A stretch of 64,000 nt of DNA from positions 78,550 to 142,549 of the forward strand of contig MU266378.1 of the NCBI GenBank assembly GCA_021014945.1, read 5' to 3'. The translations under genes and the position numbers were made by a program. This DNA comes from Leucogyrophana mollusca. Taxonomy: Eukaryota; Basidiomycota; Agaricomycetes; Boletales. Under the pieces are notes generated by a model. That model did no database searches, was not told where the DNA came from, and saw only the letters and a program-made list of their open reading frames with translations. Shown piece after piece: positions 26,717 to 37,540 of the stretch; the first letter of the stretch is position 1, and every line of letters starts with the position of its first letter.

Positions 26717-27501
26717 TGAGCGCCTTGGTCACCTCATGACGATTACGACTGGTCACCTTCGAGCTTTCATGTTGATAACGAGATTGCTATCTACCTTTCT
26801 GTAGCTACTAGTTTAGATACCATTTACCCTAATCTTTCACTTGTGGTTTAACATTTATCAGCTGTATTGTTGCACACACAATCTAATCGGATCGGGTCGT
26901 CGTTGTATACATGGTCTTGCAGGCCATTCCTATTTTTCCACGGTTTCACCAGGACCCTGCCTCCTCGATCGATGCCCAGCCCCAGCTCACATTGAATTGG
27001 ACTAGATAGCAGTTTCTGATGCGCTAAGTGGAGAAATTGAGTACTCTACAAGAAAAATGCACTCGTGATCTGATACCGCGGAAATGAAGAGAATGGCAGA
27101 CAAGGCCCGCAATACGCTGCAGACTTCGTTTCGGCTTCCTAGATGGCACCCTCATAGTATGTGGGAAGAGCGCGGTGTCCCAAGTTTTCCGAGAGCCTTC
27201 GCAGACCACTTCGCCATACCGGGATGACGCCTTTCAGGGACAGGTCCGTGGCACGCACACAACCACAGGCCAGTTATTCTTCACACTGATTTTGCTGTAA
27301 ACCACCACCTCTCCATGGGAGAAAATTCGTAAAAGATGCCGTTCGCATAGTTCCAGCGCCAACGAGTCCAGTCAAGAAATGTCAGTCTAAGGTATTGCGA
27401 TTGCATTGCGGTGGTTTCATTGGTAGAAGGGCATGTTTGTGTGCGGTACAAGCATGATCATAAAATGGATAAAAACATAAGACCGACGTAGGTGACGTTG
27501 T
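26717..27501. other. Convergent interval between zinc-cluster gene and RPS23
   Basis: A 785-bp stretch with no supported gene. Short minus-strand frames near 27024-27209 have no recognisable content. It should hold the two 3' UTRs. Confidence 0.45.
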
Positions 27502-28164
27502 TTATGACCGAGGCTTTTCCTGTTAACGATTTTCTTTCGTTAGTCTTATGAGGACAGACGTCAGAGAGGTACCAACCTTCTTCTCCTTCCACAACGCAAG
27601 GAGACCAACACCAGAAACCTTCACCACCTTGAATCGCACACCGGGAATATCACCCTTGGCTTTGCCACTACGACCGAAGCCAGAAATCAGGACTTCGTCG
27701 TTCTCGTCGACAAAGTTCAAGCATCCATCATTCTAGGAGTTCGTTAGTTAAGTTTCGCACGAACGGAATAGAAACACGCACGGGCACGAAAGCAGTGACC
27801 TTTTTGCCGTTCTTGATTAATTGCACACGGACACATTTACGGATGGCAGAGTTGGGTTGTTTTGCCTCAACGCCAACTTTCTCCAGGACAATGCCCTTTG
27901 CGTGCGACGATCCTCCAGTGGGTGAGGTTTTGTAGATGTTTCCGAGGGCACGTTTCTTGTATGACTTGTCCGCCTGTACCAAAGCAATACCATCTCAGAT
28001 ACTGATCCCTCTAGTAGGATATCAAGAACAGACCCAGCGGTTTATGCGACGGTCATTGCGGAGCTTGCGAGCTGCTTGAAGGCCGCGAGGTTTGTTGGCT
28101 GGGGGAAATCGATAACCTCAGCATCTAGCGATTCATTTGACAGCAAGCGAAACTCACAGCCCAT
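27502..28164 (-). CDS. RPS23: 40S ribosomal protein S23 (uS12)
   Basis: Five exons on the minus strand: 28164-28158 (7 nt, ATGGGCT), 28098-28034, 27973-27782, 27732-27577 and 27519-27502. They join in phase to exactly 145 aa, the canonical length. Conserved blocks include [60 protein letters not shown] and [20 protein letters not shown], ending EKPRS. The PNSA loop carries the proline (P64 region) that is hydroxylated in eukaryotes and affects decoding accuracy. Protein acts in the decoding centre of the small subunit. The first coding exon of 7 nt and last of 18 nt are the reason a single-frame search misses the ends. Confidence 0.97.
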
Positions 28165-28744
28165 TCTTGAAGTCGACGAGGTCGGTGAGTAGAATTCGCA
28201 GTATGATTTCGGTATGGCCGGCAACTCCCCGAAACCTTGATCTGGAACTGTTATAGTTTTGCAGCCACACCTTTGTCTTTGCATGCACGTGATCCAGTGG
28301 CGCGTCTGTTCGAAGCTGAAGACATACTGAATGACTATTTTTCATCAATGACGACACGGTACCATTTTTTTCATAAGCAGGAATAACTCTGCATAATATT
28401 ATGCATTCTGTAACCGTCTCTCCTCATTCCACAAGCCTCGTATCGCCAACGACCCCATAAAAATGCGGCCCACAAATGGTTATGACCTTTCTGTGATCAT
28501 CTTCACCCTACCCACGAGAGATAAGTTCGTTCAACCGCCTCGACCATCCCAAGCCACACCCTAGTATTATTCTCATGCTTTGTCGCTTGTCTTGTGCACC
28601 TCGTCCTTATCGCTGATAAATTTGGCATTCTCCCATGATCTGGGTCGGGCCGATGTCGACAGCTGCTCCTGAGAGGCACTACAAGTACATTCGTGGTCGC
28701 AGCTAGTGCGCGGCGCAGCAGTACGTGCACTTTTTACACCAACC
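28165..28744. promoter_or_regulatory. Divergent promoter RPS23 / alpha-beta hydrolase 1
   Basis: A 580-bp interval between the divergent start codons. It must carry the strong ribosomal-protein promoter on the left side. Minus-strand frames at 28503-28758 show no known motif. No clear TATA box. Confidence 0.45.
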
Positions 28745-30421
28745 ATGTCCCAAACCACAGAGATTCAGTATTACCATCATGGCCGCTTCCGTGTATCTGG
28801 TGGTGTGCTACCAGACGCCATAACTGCCTACTGCACATATGGTGACCCCAAAAACCCATGCATTGTCTTTCCCACATGCTATGGAGGCAAGCTTGACAGT
28901 GAGTTAACACTTCATTGCCATATATCTTACAGAAATGATGGAGACCGGCACGAGATAACGGATTACTAGGTCAGACTTACTTAGTCGGCGAGGATAAGGT
29001 TCGGCAGTTAGCAATGTCTTGCTTATTTAACAATTAACTCGACTCCGGAAGGTCCTCGACCCCAGGAAGTACTACGTGGTGACGTTCGCGCTGTTCTCGA
29101 ACGGAGAGGTGAGCTGGATAACGTCGTGTCTTCCTAGGATAGCATTGATCACGATGGGACATCATAGTCCTCATCACCTTCCAATACGGTAAGCGCGACA
29201 GGTCTTCCGCAGCCACTCGACACTCAGGCATATGAATACAGCCTGCACCTTACAATGGGCCGTACTTCCCCGCGGTGTCTTATGAGGATAACATGTGTGT
29301 AGTGAGATTATCCTCGGCCACAGTGCTCTACTAACGTCCAGAGAAAGCCGTGCCCAATACACGGTTCTCACTGAGAAACTTGGGATCAAGAAGGTCTTCT
29401 GTGCCATTGGATTCTCCATGGGTGGCCAACAGGTTTGTGGATATCGACAACAATCTGCACGGAAAGTTAACCCCGTTTGAAGGCATACTACTGGCCCGTC
29501 ATGTACCCCGACTATGTTGAAAGGTGGGTGCCCTGTGGTCTATTTTATAGTACACTCCTTAATGAGATCCATATAGATATATTCCAGTCTGCGGGTCCGC
29601 CCGTACAAGTCCTCACAACAAATGGTATGTTGTCGAAATAATGCCATCAATCAGTACGGCTAATACATTTATAGCTTCCTCGAGGGCCCGAAGGCTGCGC
29701 TGAAGGCATCGAAAGATTTTCAAGATGGGCACTATACAACAACTCCTCAGCACGGTATTAGGGCGTTCGGTCGCGCTTATAGTGCCTGGGCGTACAGTCA
29801 AACTGTAAGCAACACCTCTCTCGCAAGATATGTATCTGACCATTACGTGCAGTGGTTCCGCGAGAAGCAGTACCTGTATTACGGGATGTGAGTGAACACA
29901 TTGCTGAGTTTGCCTAGGGTTGACCAAAGCAAATGATTTTACCAGATACTCTGACCTTAACGACTTCCTGAGAGAGGACTGGGAGGCGGGGTTCCTCAAC
30001 GGTTGGGACGCTAACGACCTCCTCACCCTTCTTCATACATGGCAAGTAGCCGATGTATCACTCATTCGCGACGGCGGCGACTTCGCAAAGTGTTTGGGGG
30101 CAATCAAAGCCAGGGGTCTTATCATGCCTTGCAAGACTGACTTATATTTCACCGTATGAGGATTCTTCGTAACACCTGAGGCAACTGCATTACTGAAATG
30201 CATTGATTTCAGCCGGAAGACAGTGAGGTGGAAATGACGCATCTGACCAACGCCAGGTTGGTTGTCATCGACTCCATCTGGGGGCACATGGGCAAGTCAT
30301 ACACATCTTATTTCTCTCCGCTTGTTGTTATCTGAGTGCTGGAACAGCTGGCGGTGGTTCAAACATTGAAGACGATAAATTCCTCCAAGCCGAGGTCAAG
30401 AAGTTTTTAGAGGAACCTTGA
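28745..30421 (+). CDS. Alpha/beta hydrolase, homoserine O-acetyltransferase-like (copy 1)
   Basis: Intron-rich gene starting MSQTTEIQYYHHGRFRVSGG. Exons I could follow encode GQTYLVGEDK (about 28976), VLDPRKYYVVTFALFSNGE (about 29054), SSSPSNT, and PAPYNGPYFPAVSYEDN (about 29247). Next is KLGIKKVFCAIGFSMGGQQ (about 29375), then FLEGPKAALKASKDF (about 29680) and NDFLREDWEAGFLNGWDAND (about 29960). The nucleophile elbow is G-F-S-M-G-G. The acid is in IMPCKTDLYF and the catalytic His in IWGHMAGGG. The fold matches MetX/Met2-like hydrolases, but the elbow and the short length suggest a fungal secondary branch rather than methionine biosynthesis. All exons read through without stops. It is one of three paralogues here; the other two are at 33767-35326 and 35935-37540. 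Confidence 0.9.
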
Positions 30422-30599
30422 ATTTTTGAAGGAACTTTGAATGCACTCGGGCACTCCCAAATCCCAGTCCTCATCCGAATCACGTGGGGTTCATTCCCGG
30501 AGAAGAGAGTTAGGAGTGCCTGTCCTACAGTGCAGTGGTAGTTCTACAATAAATATTCTCGAGATTGCACCGCCCATGTACAACCAGATATCAAGATCT
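30422..30599. other. Convergent 3' interval
   Basis: Only 178 bp separate the stop of hydrolase copy 1 from the stop of the TM9 gene. Nothing else seen. Confidence 0.5.
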
Positions 30600-33484
30600 C
30601 TAGTCAACCCGAATGGCACTGTAGAGTCTGCGGACTGCCCAGTACGAAGCAAGGAACCCAATGGTACCTGTGATGGACGGGATTCAGCTACAGAAAGAAA
30701 ACTTGTTCAAGGACCAGACTTACCCGTGACTAGGAAATCCATCAAAACAAGAAGGAAGAGGTATCCAAGGTATAGAGCGACGCTTGACAGAGAATCTAGT
30801 GACAGGCGAGACGCCCAGTAGAACAAGCCATAGGCCAGGACCCATATCGCACTACCGCCACCGGTCAAGAATGCGCGCCAGTGCCATCTGCAAGTCGCAC
30901 AATAAACAAGGGGACCGCTGTCCATAGAAGCGGATCACGAACCTGTACTCCTCTGCACAGAGGTTGAAGTACGTGAATAGTATTGTCACGGTCCCGGTCG
31001 TCAGCGAGACAACCCCCGCAGTTAGGGCCAAGAAACCAAAGGCGTAGTATGCGCGAGATGCGAAGAGACTGGACATGACGAAGTAGAGCTCGACGAACGC
31101 CGCACCTGTTGTCGATAAGACGAGTGTTGCGGAAACAAAGTTTCAAGTAGCCTTACCGAAAGGAAGTATACCAGCAAGTAACATAGTCGCCTAAAGAACA
31201 TCAGAATATGCTCGTAAGTGCATTTGTTGTCGGTAAACGTACCCAAGGTCGGAGATATTTTGGTGCGGGTGGAATTTGTCTTGGAATCTGGTTCACTCTG
31301 ACAGGATGCGAAACGCCCTGCACTACTTTATCAGTACAAGAAAAAACTCAACGGAGTACCGACTTACCCCTTGCCTCGAGCCAACATATGATCCAACGGC
31401 AGACAAGGGTGCAGATATGCCGAACCATAGAACGACTATAAGGAGCATCGTAGCTGGAAGAGGAGCAACAAAGTAAACTCCGGTACAAATATCCTGCGTG
31501 CGGGGGACGTACAGAATGGAACAGCGCCTGAGGATCCCGCAACGAGCAGGAAGAAGTTCAGCAAGAAAATGACAATGAATACCAAGCTGCGTGAATGAGT
31601 CGTGAGCTGGAGTTTTCGTTGCTAGACAGCGAAGCACTCACGTCGGTAGAACTGTGGCTGTTACAAACGCGTTCTTTCGGCGGTCGACTCCACCCAAAGA
31701 TGCATATATCCTACTCGAATAATAACCCCCGATGCTAGAAAACTCCGTTTTAGATAACGCCAGCCAGGGCCTGTATAAAAAGCCTACCCTCCAAAGAGCG
31801 TCCAGCACACCATCATAACCGTGGCGAGGGAACCACGATTGGACGGAGAAAGGAAGCCTAGCAGTGCAAACACTACACGGAGAAAGCGTCAGGGAATAGT
31901 AATGGGAGGAGAGAGGTTATGGTACCCAATGTTACTCCGACCATTGCACAAAGCTGGGCACCATTGCCAGTCATCACAGCCAATAGCATAGGGTAACGTG
32001 GCATACGGAACACTTCTCCGTGTACAAGCTTCCATCCCCAATCTTCTTGGACATCTTCCTGCATTTGCAGTGCGAACATTGTCGTCATGTTAGGAGAAAT
32101 ACTGGAGAAGCACTCACACTCAGGTCAATGGCATTGTATCGCGATATCTGCAGGGATAAGGGTGAGTGTAAGTGCTAGTGGTATTTCGCAAGGGAAGTTG
32201 CGCACATCTCTGGACACATTACGAAGAAGGATCATGGACACCATGACACATAGGAAAAGAACGATCACGAGAGAGTTAATCAAACTGAACCAGTGTATCC
32301 GGGGATCGAATATATGGAGGTAGTTGTCCCAGCGGGTGGCCTAGAAGCAGCTATAAAGAAGTCAATCTGTAGGAGAAAGCCTTGCTCACCCAAGGAGTGT
32401 CTGATTCCTGTAATATGCCTGCATAAGGCCGTGACAGATAGCACAAAACTCGGCCACTCACATTCCAAGTTACTCTGTAAGTATATCGAATGGTGGTATT
32501 ATAGGATTCAGACAGAATCTGGGGTCGCACATCGCCTTCACAATTAGGTGTTGCCGTGTCCTCGTGGGAATCTCCTCGACTGGAGGAAATGTCAATAGCG
32601 GTGACTGGCACAACTTATGTAAGACGAAGTACCTGGTTGGCCACACAAGAACACCAACAATGCGGTAATTGCCAGGCGAAGGTTGGTGATACCTATGGAT
32701 ATGTTCGACGATAACGACGTGATCATAATGATGGGATTACTGACCTTAAGACGATCTCATAGTGGTTGTACAAATACGGATGCTCCTGGTCGTCGTCGTT
32801 TCCAAGGTTAAAGCCCATGTCAAAGAATAGGTCCCCAGTTTTAAGGTCTATCTTGGACTCCGCGGCAGGGAGGCCGTCAACGAGCCAGTTGAGAGCATAA
32901 TCTTCTCGAATGCGGTCATTGATGAATTTGGCATCTTCGGGCGGAATATCTGGCTCAACGCAGAGTGTTTTGCATGTGCCGTTATCTTGCAACATTTTTA
33001 TCTAGCCAACAGTTAGACGAGAACAGTGGTGTGCAAATATATGCGAAGGCACAGACATCGTATGGGGAATTGAATATGCGGTCCCCAAACAATATGGATC
33101 CCAGAGATTCTGGCTGACTTTGAGGGCCATTTTGAGGTCGGCAAAAATGGAATTGTGGATTGTAATAGTCGTCTAGATGGGGAGATGTGTATCATGATGA
33201 CCTCCGCGAACCGAAGCACGAGACTCACAATTTATGAGGGATTTCTAGACGGTGTAGGCGACAGTGTTAGCACCACAAAGAGCTCAAAATATGGAGAAAC
33301 GACAAACCAGTTTGGGTTCATTCTTGCCCGATAACATGGGGGTTAGCGCATTGACAAAGAGGTTGACCGGCTCTCCCTGCTCATAGCTATGGGGTGCGGC
33401 ACCAGGAAGGTAGAATGCGTCGACACTGTTCAACGACAGTAGAGCCACCAGTGCACTACATATGTAACTGTTTGGGCGTCTCAT
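30600..33484 (-). CDS. Transmembrane 9 superfamily (EMP70/nonaspanin)
   Basis: Minus-strand, many introns. Start at 33484 with a signal peptide (MRRPNSYICSALVALLSLNS) followed by the family hallmark FYLPGAAPHSYEQGEPVNLF. A lumenal domain follows (about 33480-32700), then up to nine membrane helices. Visible segments include TVMMVCWTLFGG (about 31800), the TGNGAQL(C) motif (31965), and GGSAIWVLAYGLFYWASRLS (about 30850). The last exon gives GTIGFLASYWAVRRLYSAIR-VD then stop; the terminal K/RxD matches the COPI/Golgi retention signal of TM9 proteins. Such proteins sort membrane-protein helices in the Golgi/endosome and affect adhesion. The gene sits between hydrolase copies 1 and 2. Confidence 0.95.
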
Positions 33485-33766
33485 CGCGGTGAAAACAGAG
33501 GCGCAAGCTCAGCGCTGCTCCCGGTTGCGTCCAAGATTGTATCGAGTAAGTGGAGGCAAACGTGGTCGTGTAACCCGATTGAAGGCGCCCAAGCACAAGC
33601 AGTATCGGCGCACGCCACGTGGCTCCCCTTTATTGCCTCCTTCAAGCTGGAAAACCCAACAGTTGGCTCAAGTATCAAAGTTCAGACACAAAAAATGGGC
33701 ATCTTCGTGGCCCCGGCTAGTTTTACACTTTTTCTACATATACATTCGCTAATTACACTACTCCTT

Positions 33767-35326
33767 TCAAGCATCCAAAAATTGGCGAATATTATTTGAG
33801 ATGAACTCAACGTCGGGAGGATTTGCCCCTCCACCTGCGACATGGCCCCACACGGTCGGAATGACGTGCAGTTTGGCATCTTTGAGGAGTGAGACCTCGA
33901 TCTCACTGTCTTCGGGCTGCATAAAAAGTAAGCCTTTGTAAATACACCTTGATAATCATAAAATGCAACGAACCGGGAAATAGAGGTCTGTTTTCGAAGG
34001 CATGATGAGGGCTTTCGCCTTGATGCTACTTAGGGCTTTCTCGTAATTTCCTTCATCGCGAACCTTCGAGATATCTCCATTCTGCCATGTGTTAAGAAGG
34101 GCGACCATATCGTTAGCGTCCCAGTACTGGAGGTATCGACCTTCCCATCTTTCCCTGATGAAGGCGTTCAAGTCCGGATACCTGCGAGGCAAGCAATGTC
34201 AATACTCGACCGGCTGCTGAGCCGGTCCGACTCACTCTCCGTCCATCAAGTATTTATGTTCTCTGAACCACTGGTGTCAAAAACGTGTGAGTTGCTTACC
34301 AGCGGGGGGTCCTATTAACGTCTCACTGTCTGTCCGTAAGCCCAAGCGCAGTACACTCGTCCGAAAGCACGGATGCCGTGCTGCGGAATGGTCTTGTAGT
34401 GTCCATCCTCGAAATCTTTGGATGCTAGCATAGCAGACTTTGGGCCTTCCAGGAAACTATGGCGAAAAAGCTTAGTGCGCGCTAAGGTTTAAGGAAAGAT
34501 GACCATACCATCTATTGTGTGGGCTTGTCCTAGCGGAGGTACAGATTGCTACAAATCTGTCGACAAAGTCGGGAAAGACGACTGGCCAATGATATGCCTG
34601 TGACACCCATCATTCAAACACTTAGCAAGCCGAGAGATGAAGTTTCTATGACCTGTTGACCGCCCATAGAGAAACCGACGACACAAAAGACCTTCTTGAC
34701 GCCCAGCAGCTTGGTCAGGACAGCGTGCTGTGCCCGACTGAGACTTAGTGAGCGCGAAGAAGATAGGCGTGAGCGGATCTCGCCTACATGTTGTCCTCGT
34801 AGGAAACGAATGGGAAGTATGCGCCGTTATACGGAGCTGGCTAAACGCATCCCGGGTGTCCCGAGTTCCATTGTGAACATTTCACCATTTGAACTTACTG
34901 TGTTAGAAGGGGACGATGACTGGAATCCTTTCAATGGGATGGGTCATAGGGAGCTGTGAACCTTACACACCTCTCCGTTGCAGAAGAGCGCAAACGTGAC
35001 GATAAAGTATCTCCTTGGGTCTAAGACCTGACAAGACCTGTCAAGGCTGGGATCGCCTCGAGCTCCCAGGTTGCTTACCTTGTTGTCGCCTACAAGATAG
35101 TCTTGACCTAGCTCGTCGCAGTCAGTGGAATTGACTTGATTAGAGATTCAGCAAGACAGTGATGCTTACTGCCCAGGGCTAACTTCGCCCCATAACAGGT
35201 GGGGAATACGATACATGGATTCTGTGGGTCACCATATGTCTGGTACGCGGTAACGGCGTCGGGAAGTATGCCTCCTGCTACTTTGAACCGCCCGTGGTGG
35301 TAAAACTTGATTTCAGGTGTCTGCAT
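33767..35326 (-). CDS. Alpha/beta hydrolase, homoserine O-acetyltransferase-like (copy 2)
   Basis: Start MQTPEIKFYHHGRFKVAGGI at 35326. The same exon pattern as copy 1 is visible: GQDYLVGDNK (about 35100), VLDPRRYFIVTFALFCNGE (about 35020), SSSPSNT (about 34900), PAPYNGAYFPFVSYEDNM (about 34830), VKKVFCVVGFSMGGQQ (about 34680), then YHWPVVFPDFVDRF. Later come FLEGPKSAMLASKDFEDGHY, MVALLNTWQNGDISKVRDEG and the C-terminal His block PTVWGHVAGGGANPP. The catalytic Ser (GFSMGG), Asp (SKTDLYFP) and His are present and no stop is seen. It is tandem with copy 3 on the same strand. The upstream frame could be extended to 35641, but the paralogues support the ATG at 35326. Confidence 0.9.
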
Positions 35327-35934
35327 TGTATGGGAATGGACTCGAGATTGCTGGTGGCGATCCAAGGCTGGGGAATACGGTGGGGCCTTTAATAGCAGAT
35401 CCACACTCTTGACGTCGAGCACATGGCACATTTCGGGCCGGAGGGGCGGCTTATTGGGAACAGATTCAGAAGGGCACTTCAGCGCTCTATTCTGAAGACG
35501 GGCATCATAGATATCGCTGTGTTCTATGGGTGAGTGCCAGGATCGTGAGAATGGTCTCACTACCTTGATACACGCTTCGTTCAGTCTTCGGATAGGTTGA
35601 CCTTCACTCAAAGATAACGCTCCACCCACATCAAGGGACACCTCAAGGCTCGCAGGTGCACTGGCACTAAGCGCCTAGATGTACATCACCAGGTAGCGCT
35701 TATGTGAGGTACTCCTAAGCATTAGACTGGCTTAGTGTCAGACTTCGAGGCCGAAGAAACGCTGAGCAACTTGCCTATTAACACAGATGGAGGGCTGAGT
35801 CCACAATCAATCGAAATATGCACTTTGTTGGCGCATTTAGATGAACGTGTATGCTCTTCTCTAGTATTTAAAAAAGCGATCAGACAATTCATAGCCTACG
35901 AAGGCTCGGTTTCATCTATAGTAGTAATTGTCCG
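35327..35934. other. Spacer between hydrolase copies 2 and 3
   Basis: A 608-bp spacer holding the promoter of copy 2 and the 3' end of copy 3. Open frames at 35327-35641 (minus) and 35735-36013 (plus) show no recognisable motif. Confidence 0.4.
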
Positions 35935-37540
35935 TCATTGTAAAAAGTTCTTGATTTGCGTGGACACGAAATCGAGGTCCGTGGGGGCACCATTACCAAC
36001 TGTGCCCTTTTGAGAAGTTGCTCCAGTTAAAAAAGATATGCCTTTGACTCACCATTATGGCCCCAAGTAGTGTCGATGAGGACAAGCTTCGCATTCTGCA
36101 GATAAGTCATCTCTACCTCGCTGTCCTCGGGCTGTGCGGGCGCGTCAGCACACTTACTACAGAACAAGATGAGAACTGACAGGAAACATGAGGTCTGTGT
36201 TTGATGGCATGAGGAGAGTCTGCGCTTTAATGCTTCGCAGCGCTTTCTCATAGTCACCACCGTCGCGCACTTGGGAGATATCGCCAGTTTGCCACGTTTT
36301 CAGCAGAGCAATCATGTCGTTGGCGTCCCAGTTCTCAAGCCAGCCTGCTTCTCCGTGGCCACGGATGAAAGTATGGAGGTCATCGTAGCTAGAAGGGATT
36401 GTTTCAATACCCAAATAACAGATATGTGGAAGGGCCATTCACTCTCCGTCGAACAGGTAGCTATGCTCCCTGAACCACTTCAATTGAATGACGTATTAGC
36501 GTACAGAAAAGAAACTAAGCATTGGTCTCACAGTTTGGCCGAATACCCAGGGGATTATCACTCGTCCAAAAGCTCGCATGCCGTGTTGAGGCTTTGAGGT
36601 ATAGTGTCCTCCGTCAAAATCTTTGGAAGCCAGCATGGCACTCTTTGGGCCTTCAAGAAGGCTAAAGATAAACATATCAGCGTAACAAAGGTTCCGTGAG
36701 GAGTGTCGTACTAACCATTGGTTATGCGGGCTGGTTCGAGCTGACGAGACGATCACTGCGATCTTCTCGACGAAGTCGGGGAATACTACAGCCCAGTGAT
36801 ACGCCTTGAGGAGAGGTCGTATTGACATTCATACCTCATGCCATAAAATACCACTTACTTGTTGGCCGCCCATCGAAAATCCAACGACGCTGTACACTTT
36901 CGACACTCCTAGCTCTTTCGTCAGCACGGCATATTGTGCGCGACTAGGAGGTTGCATGAGGGTGCTATCCAAGCGGGAAAGATGTTATCCGTACATGTTA
37001 TCCGTGTAGGAGACATAAGGGAAATACGGCCCATTGTATGGTACAGGCTGCCAAAACCAAATATCAATAATATGATACACGTAGGGGGCAGCAAACTTCA
37101 ATACCGTATTGGAAGGCGAGGAAGACTAAACAAATACAATCAGAACAACTTCAGTCAAGCATCCTGCACAGTTATATGCTTACCTCTCCATTGCAGAATA
37201 GCGCAAATGTAACTATGAAGTATTTCTCTGGGTCCAGGACCTAGAATGTGGGCCAATCTCAACACGTGAGCGTCATGATCCGTGTATTTGACACACTTTC
37301 CCCGTCCCCACGAGGTTGGTTTGACCTGTGAGACATAGATTTGAACTCGCGTGTCAAGTGACAACTGGCGATAAACTCACCTCCCAGACCTAATTTACCC
37401 CCATACGCGGTCGGATATACGATGCACGGGTTCTTGGGATCACCGAACGTCTCATAGGCAGTGACGGCGTCAGGAAGGACCCCACCTGCCACTTTGAATC
37501 TGCCATGATGGTAATACTTGATTCCAGCCTGCGAGGACAT
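35935..37540 (-). CDS. Alpha/beta hydrolase, homoserine O-acetyltransferase-like (copy 3)
   Basis: Start MSSQAGIKYYHHGRFKVAGG at 37540. Further exons: GQTNLVGTGK (about 37325), a SSSPSNT exon (about 37125), PVPYNGPYFPYVSYTDNM (about 37050), then a GFSMGGQQ elbow (about 36870). AVVFPDFVEKIAVIVSSART follows (about 36770), then FLLEGPKSAMLASKDFDGGH and DMIALLKTWQTGDISQVRDG. The acid region is MPSNTDLMFP and the His region DTTWGHN, spliced to GTVGNGAPTDLDF. The catalytic triad is therefore kept, though the His loop differs from copies 1 and 2 (GHN instead of GHM/V-AGGG). Function of the family in agarics is not known to me; substrate specificity probably differs among copies. Confidence 0.88.

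Noticed and set aside
28745..37540. Calling the hydrolases true MET2 homoserine O-acetyltransferases
   Set aside because: The elbow is GFSMGG rather than the GGSMGG of MetX/Met2, the proteins look shorter, and three copies exist in a cluster. A more general family name is safer.
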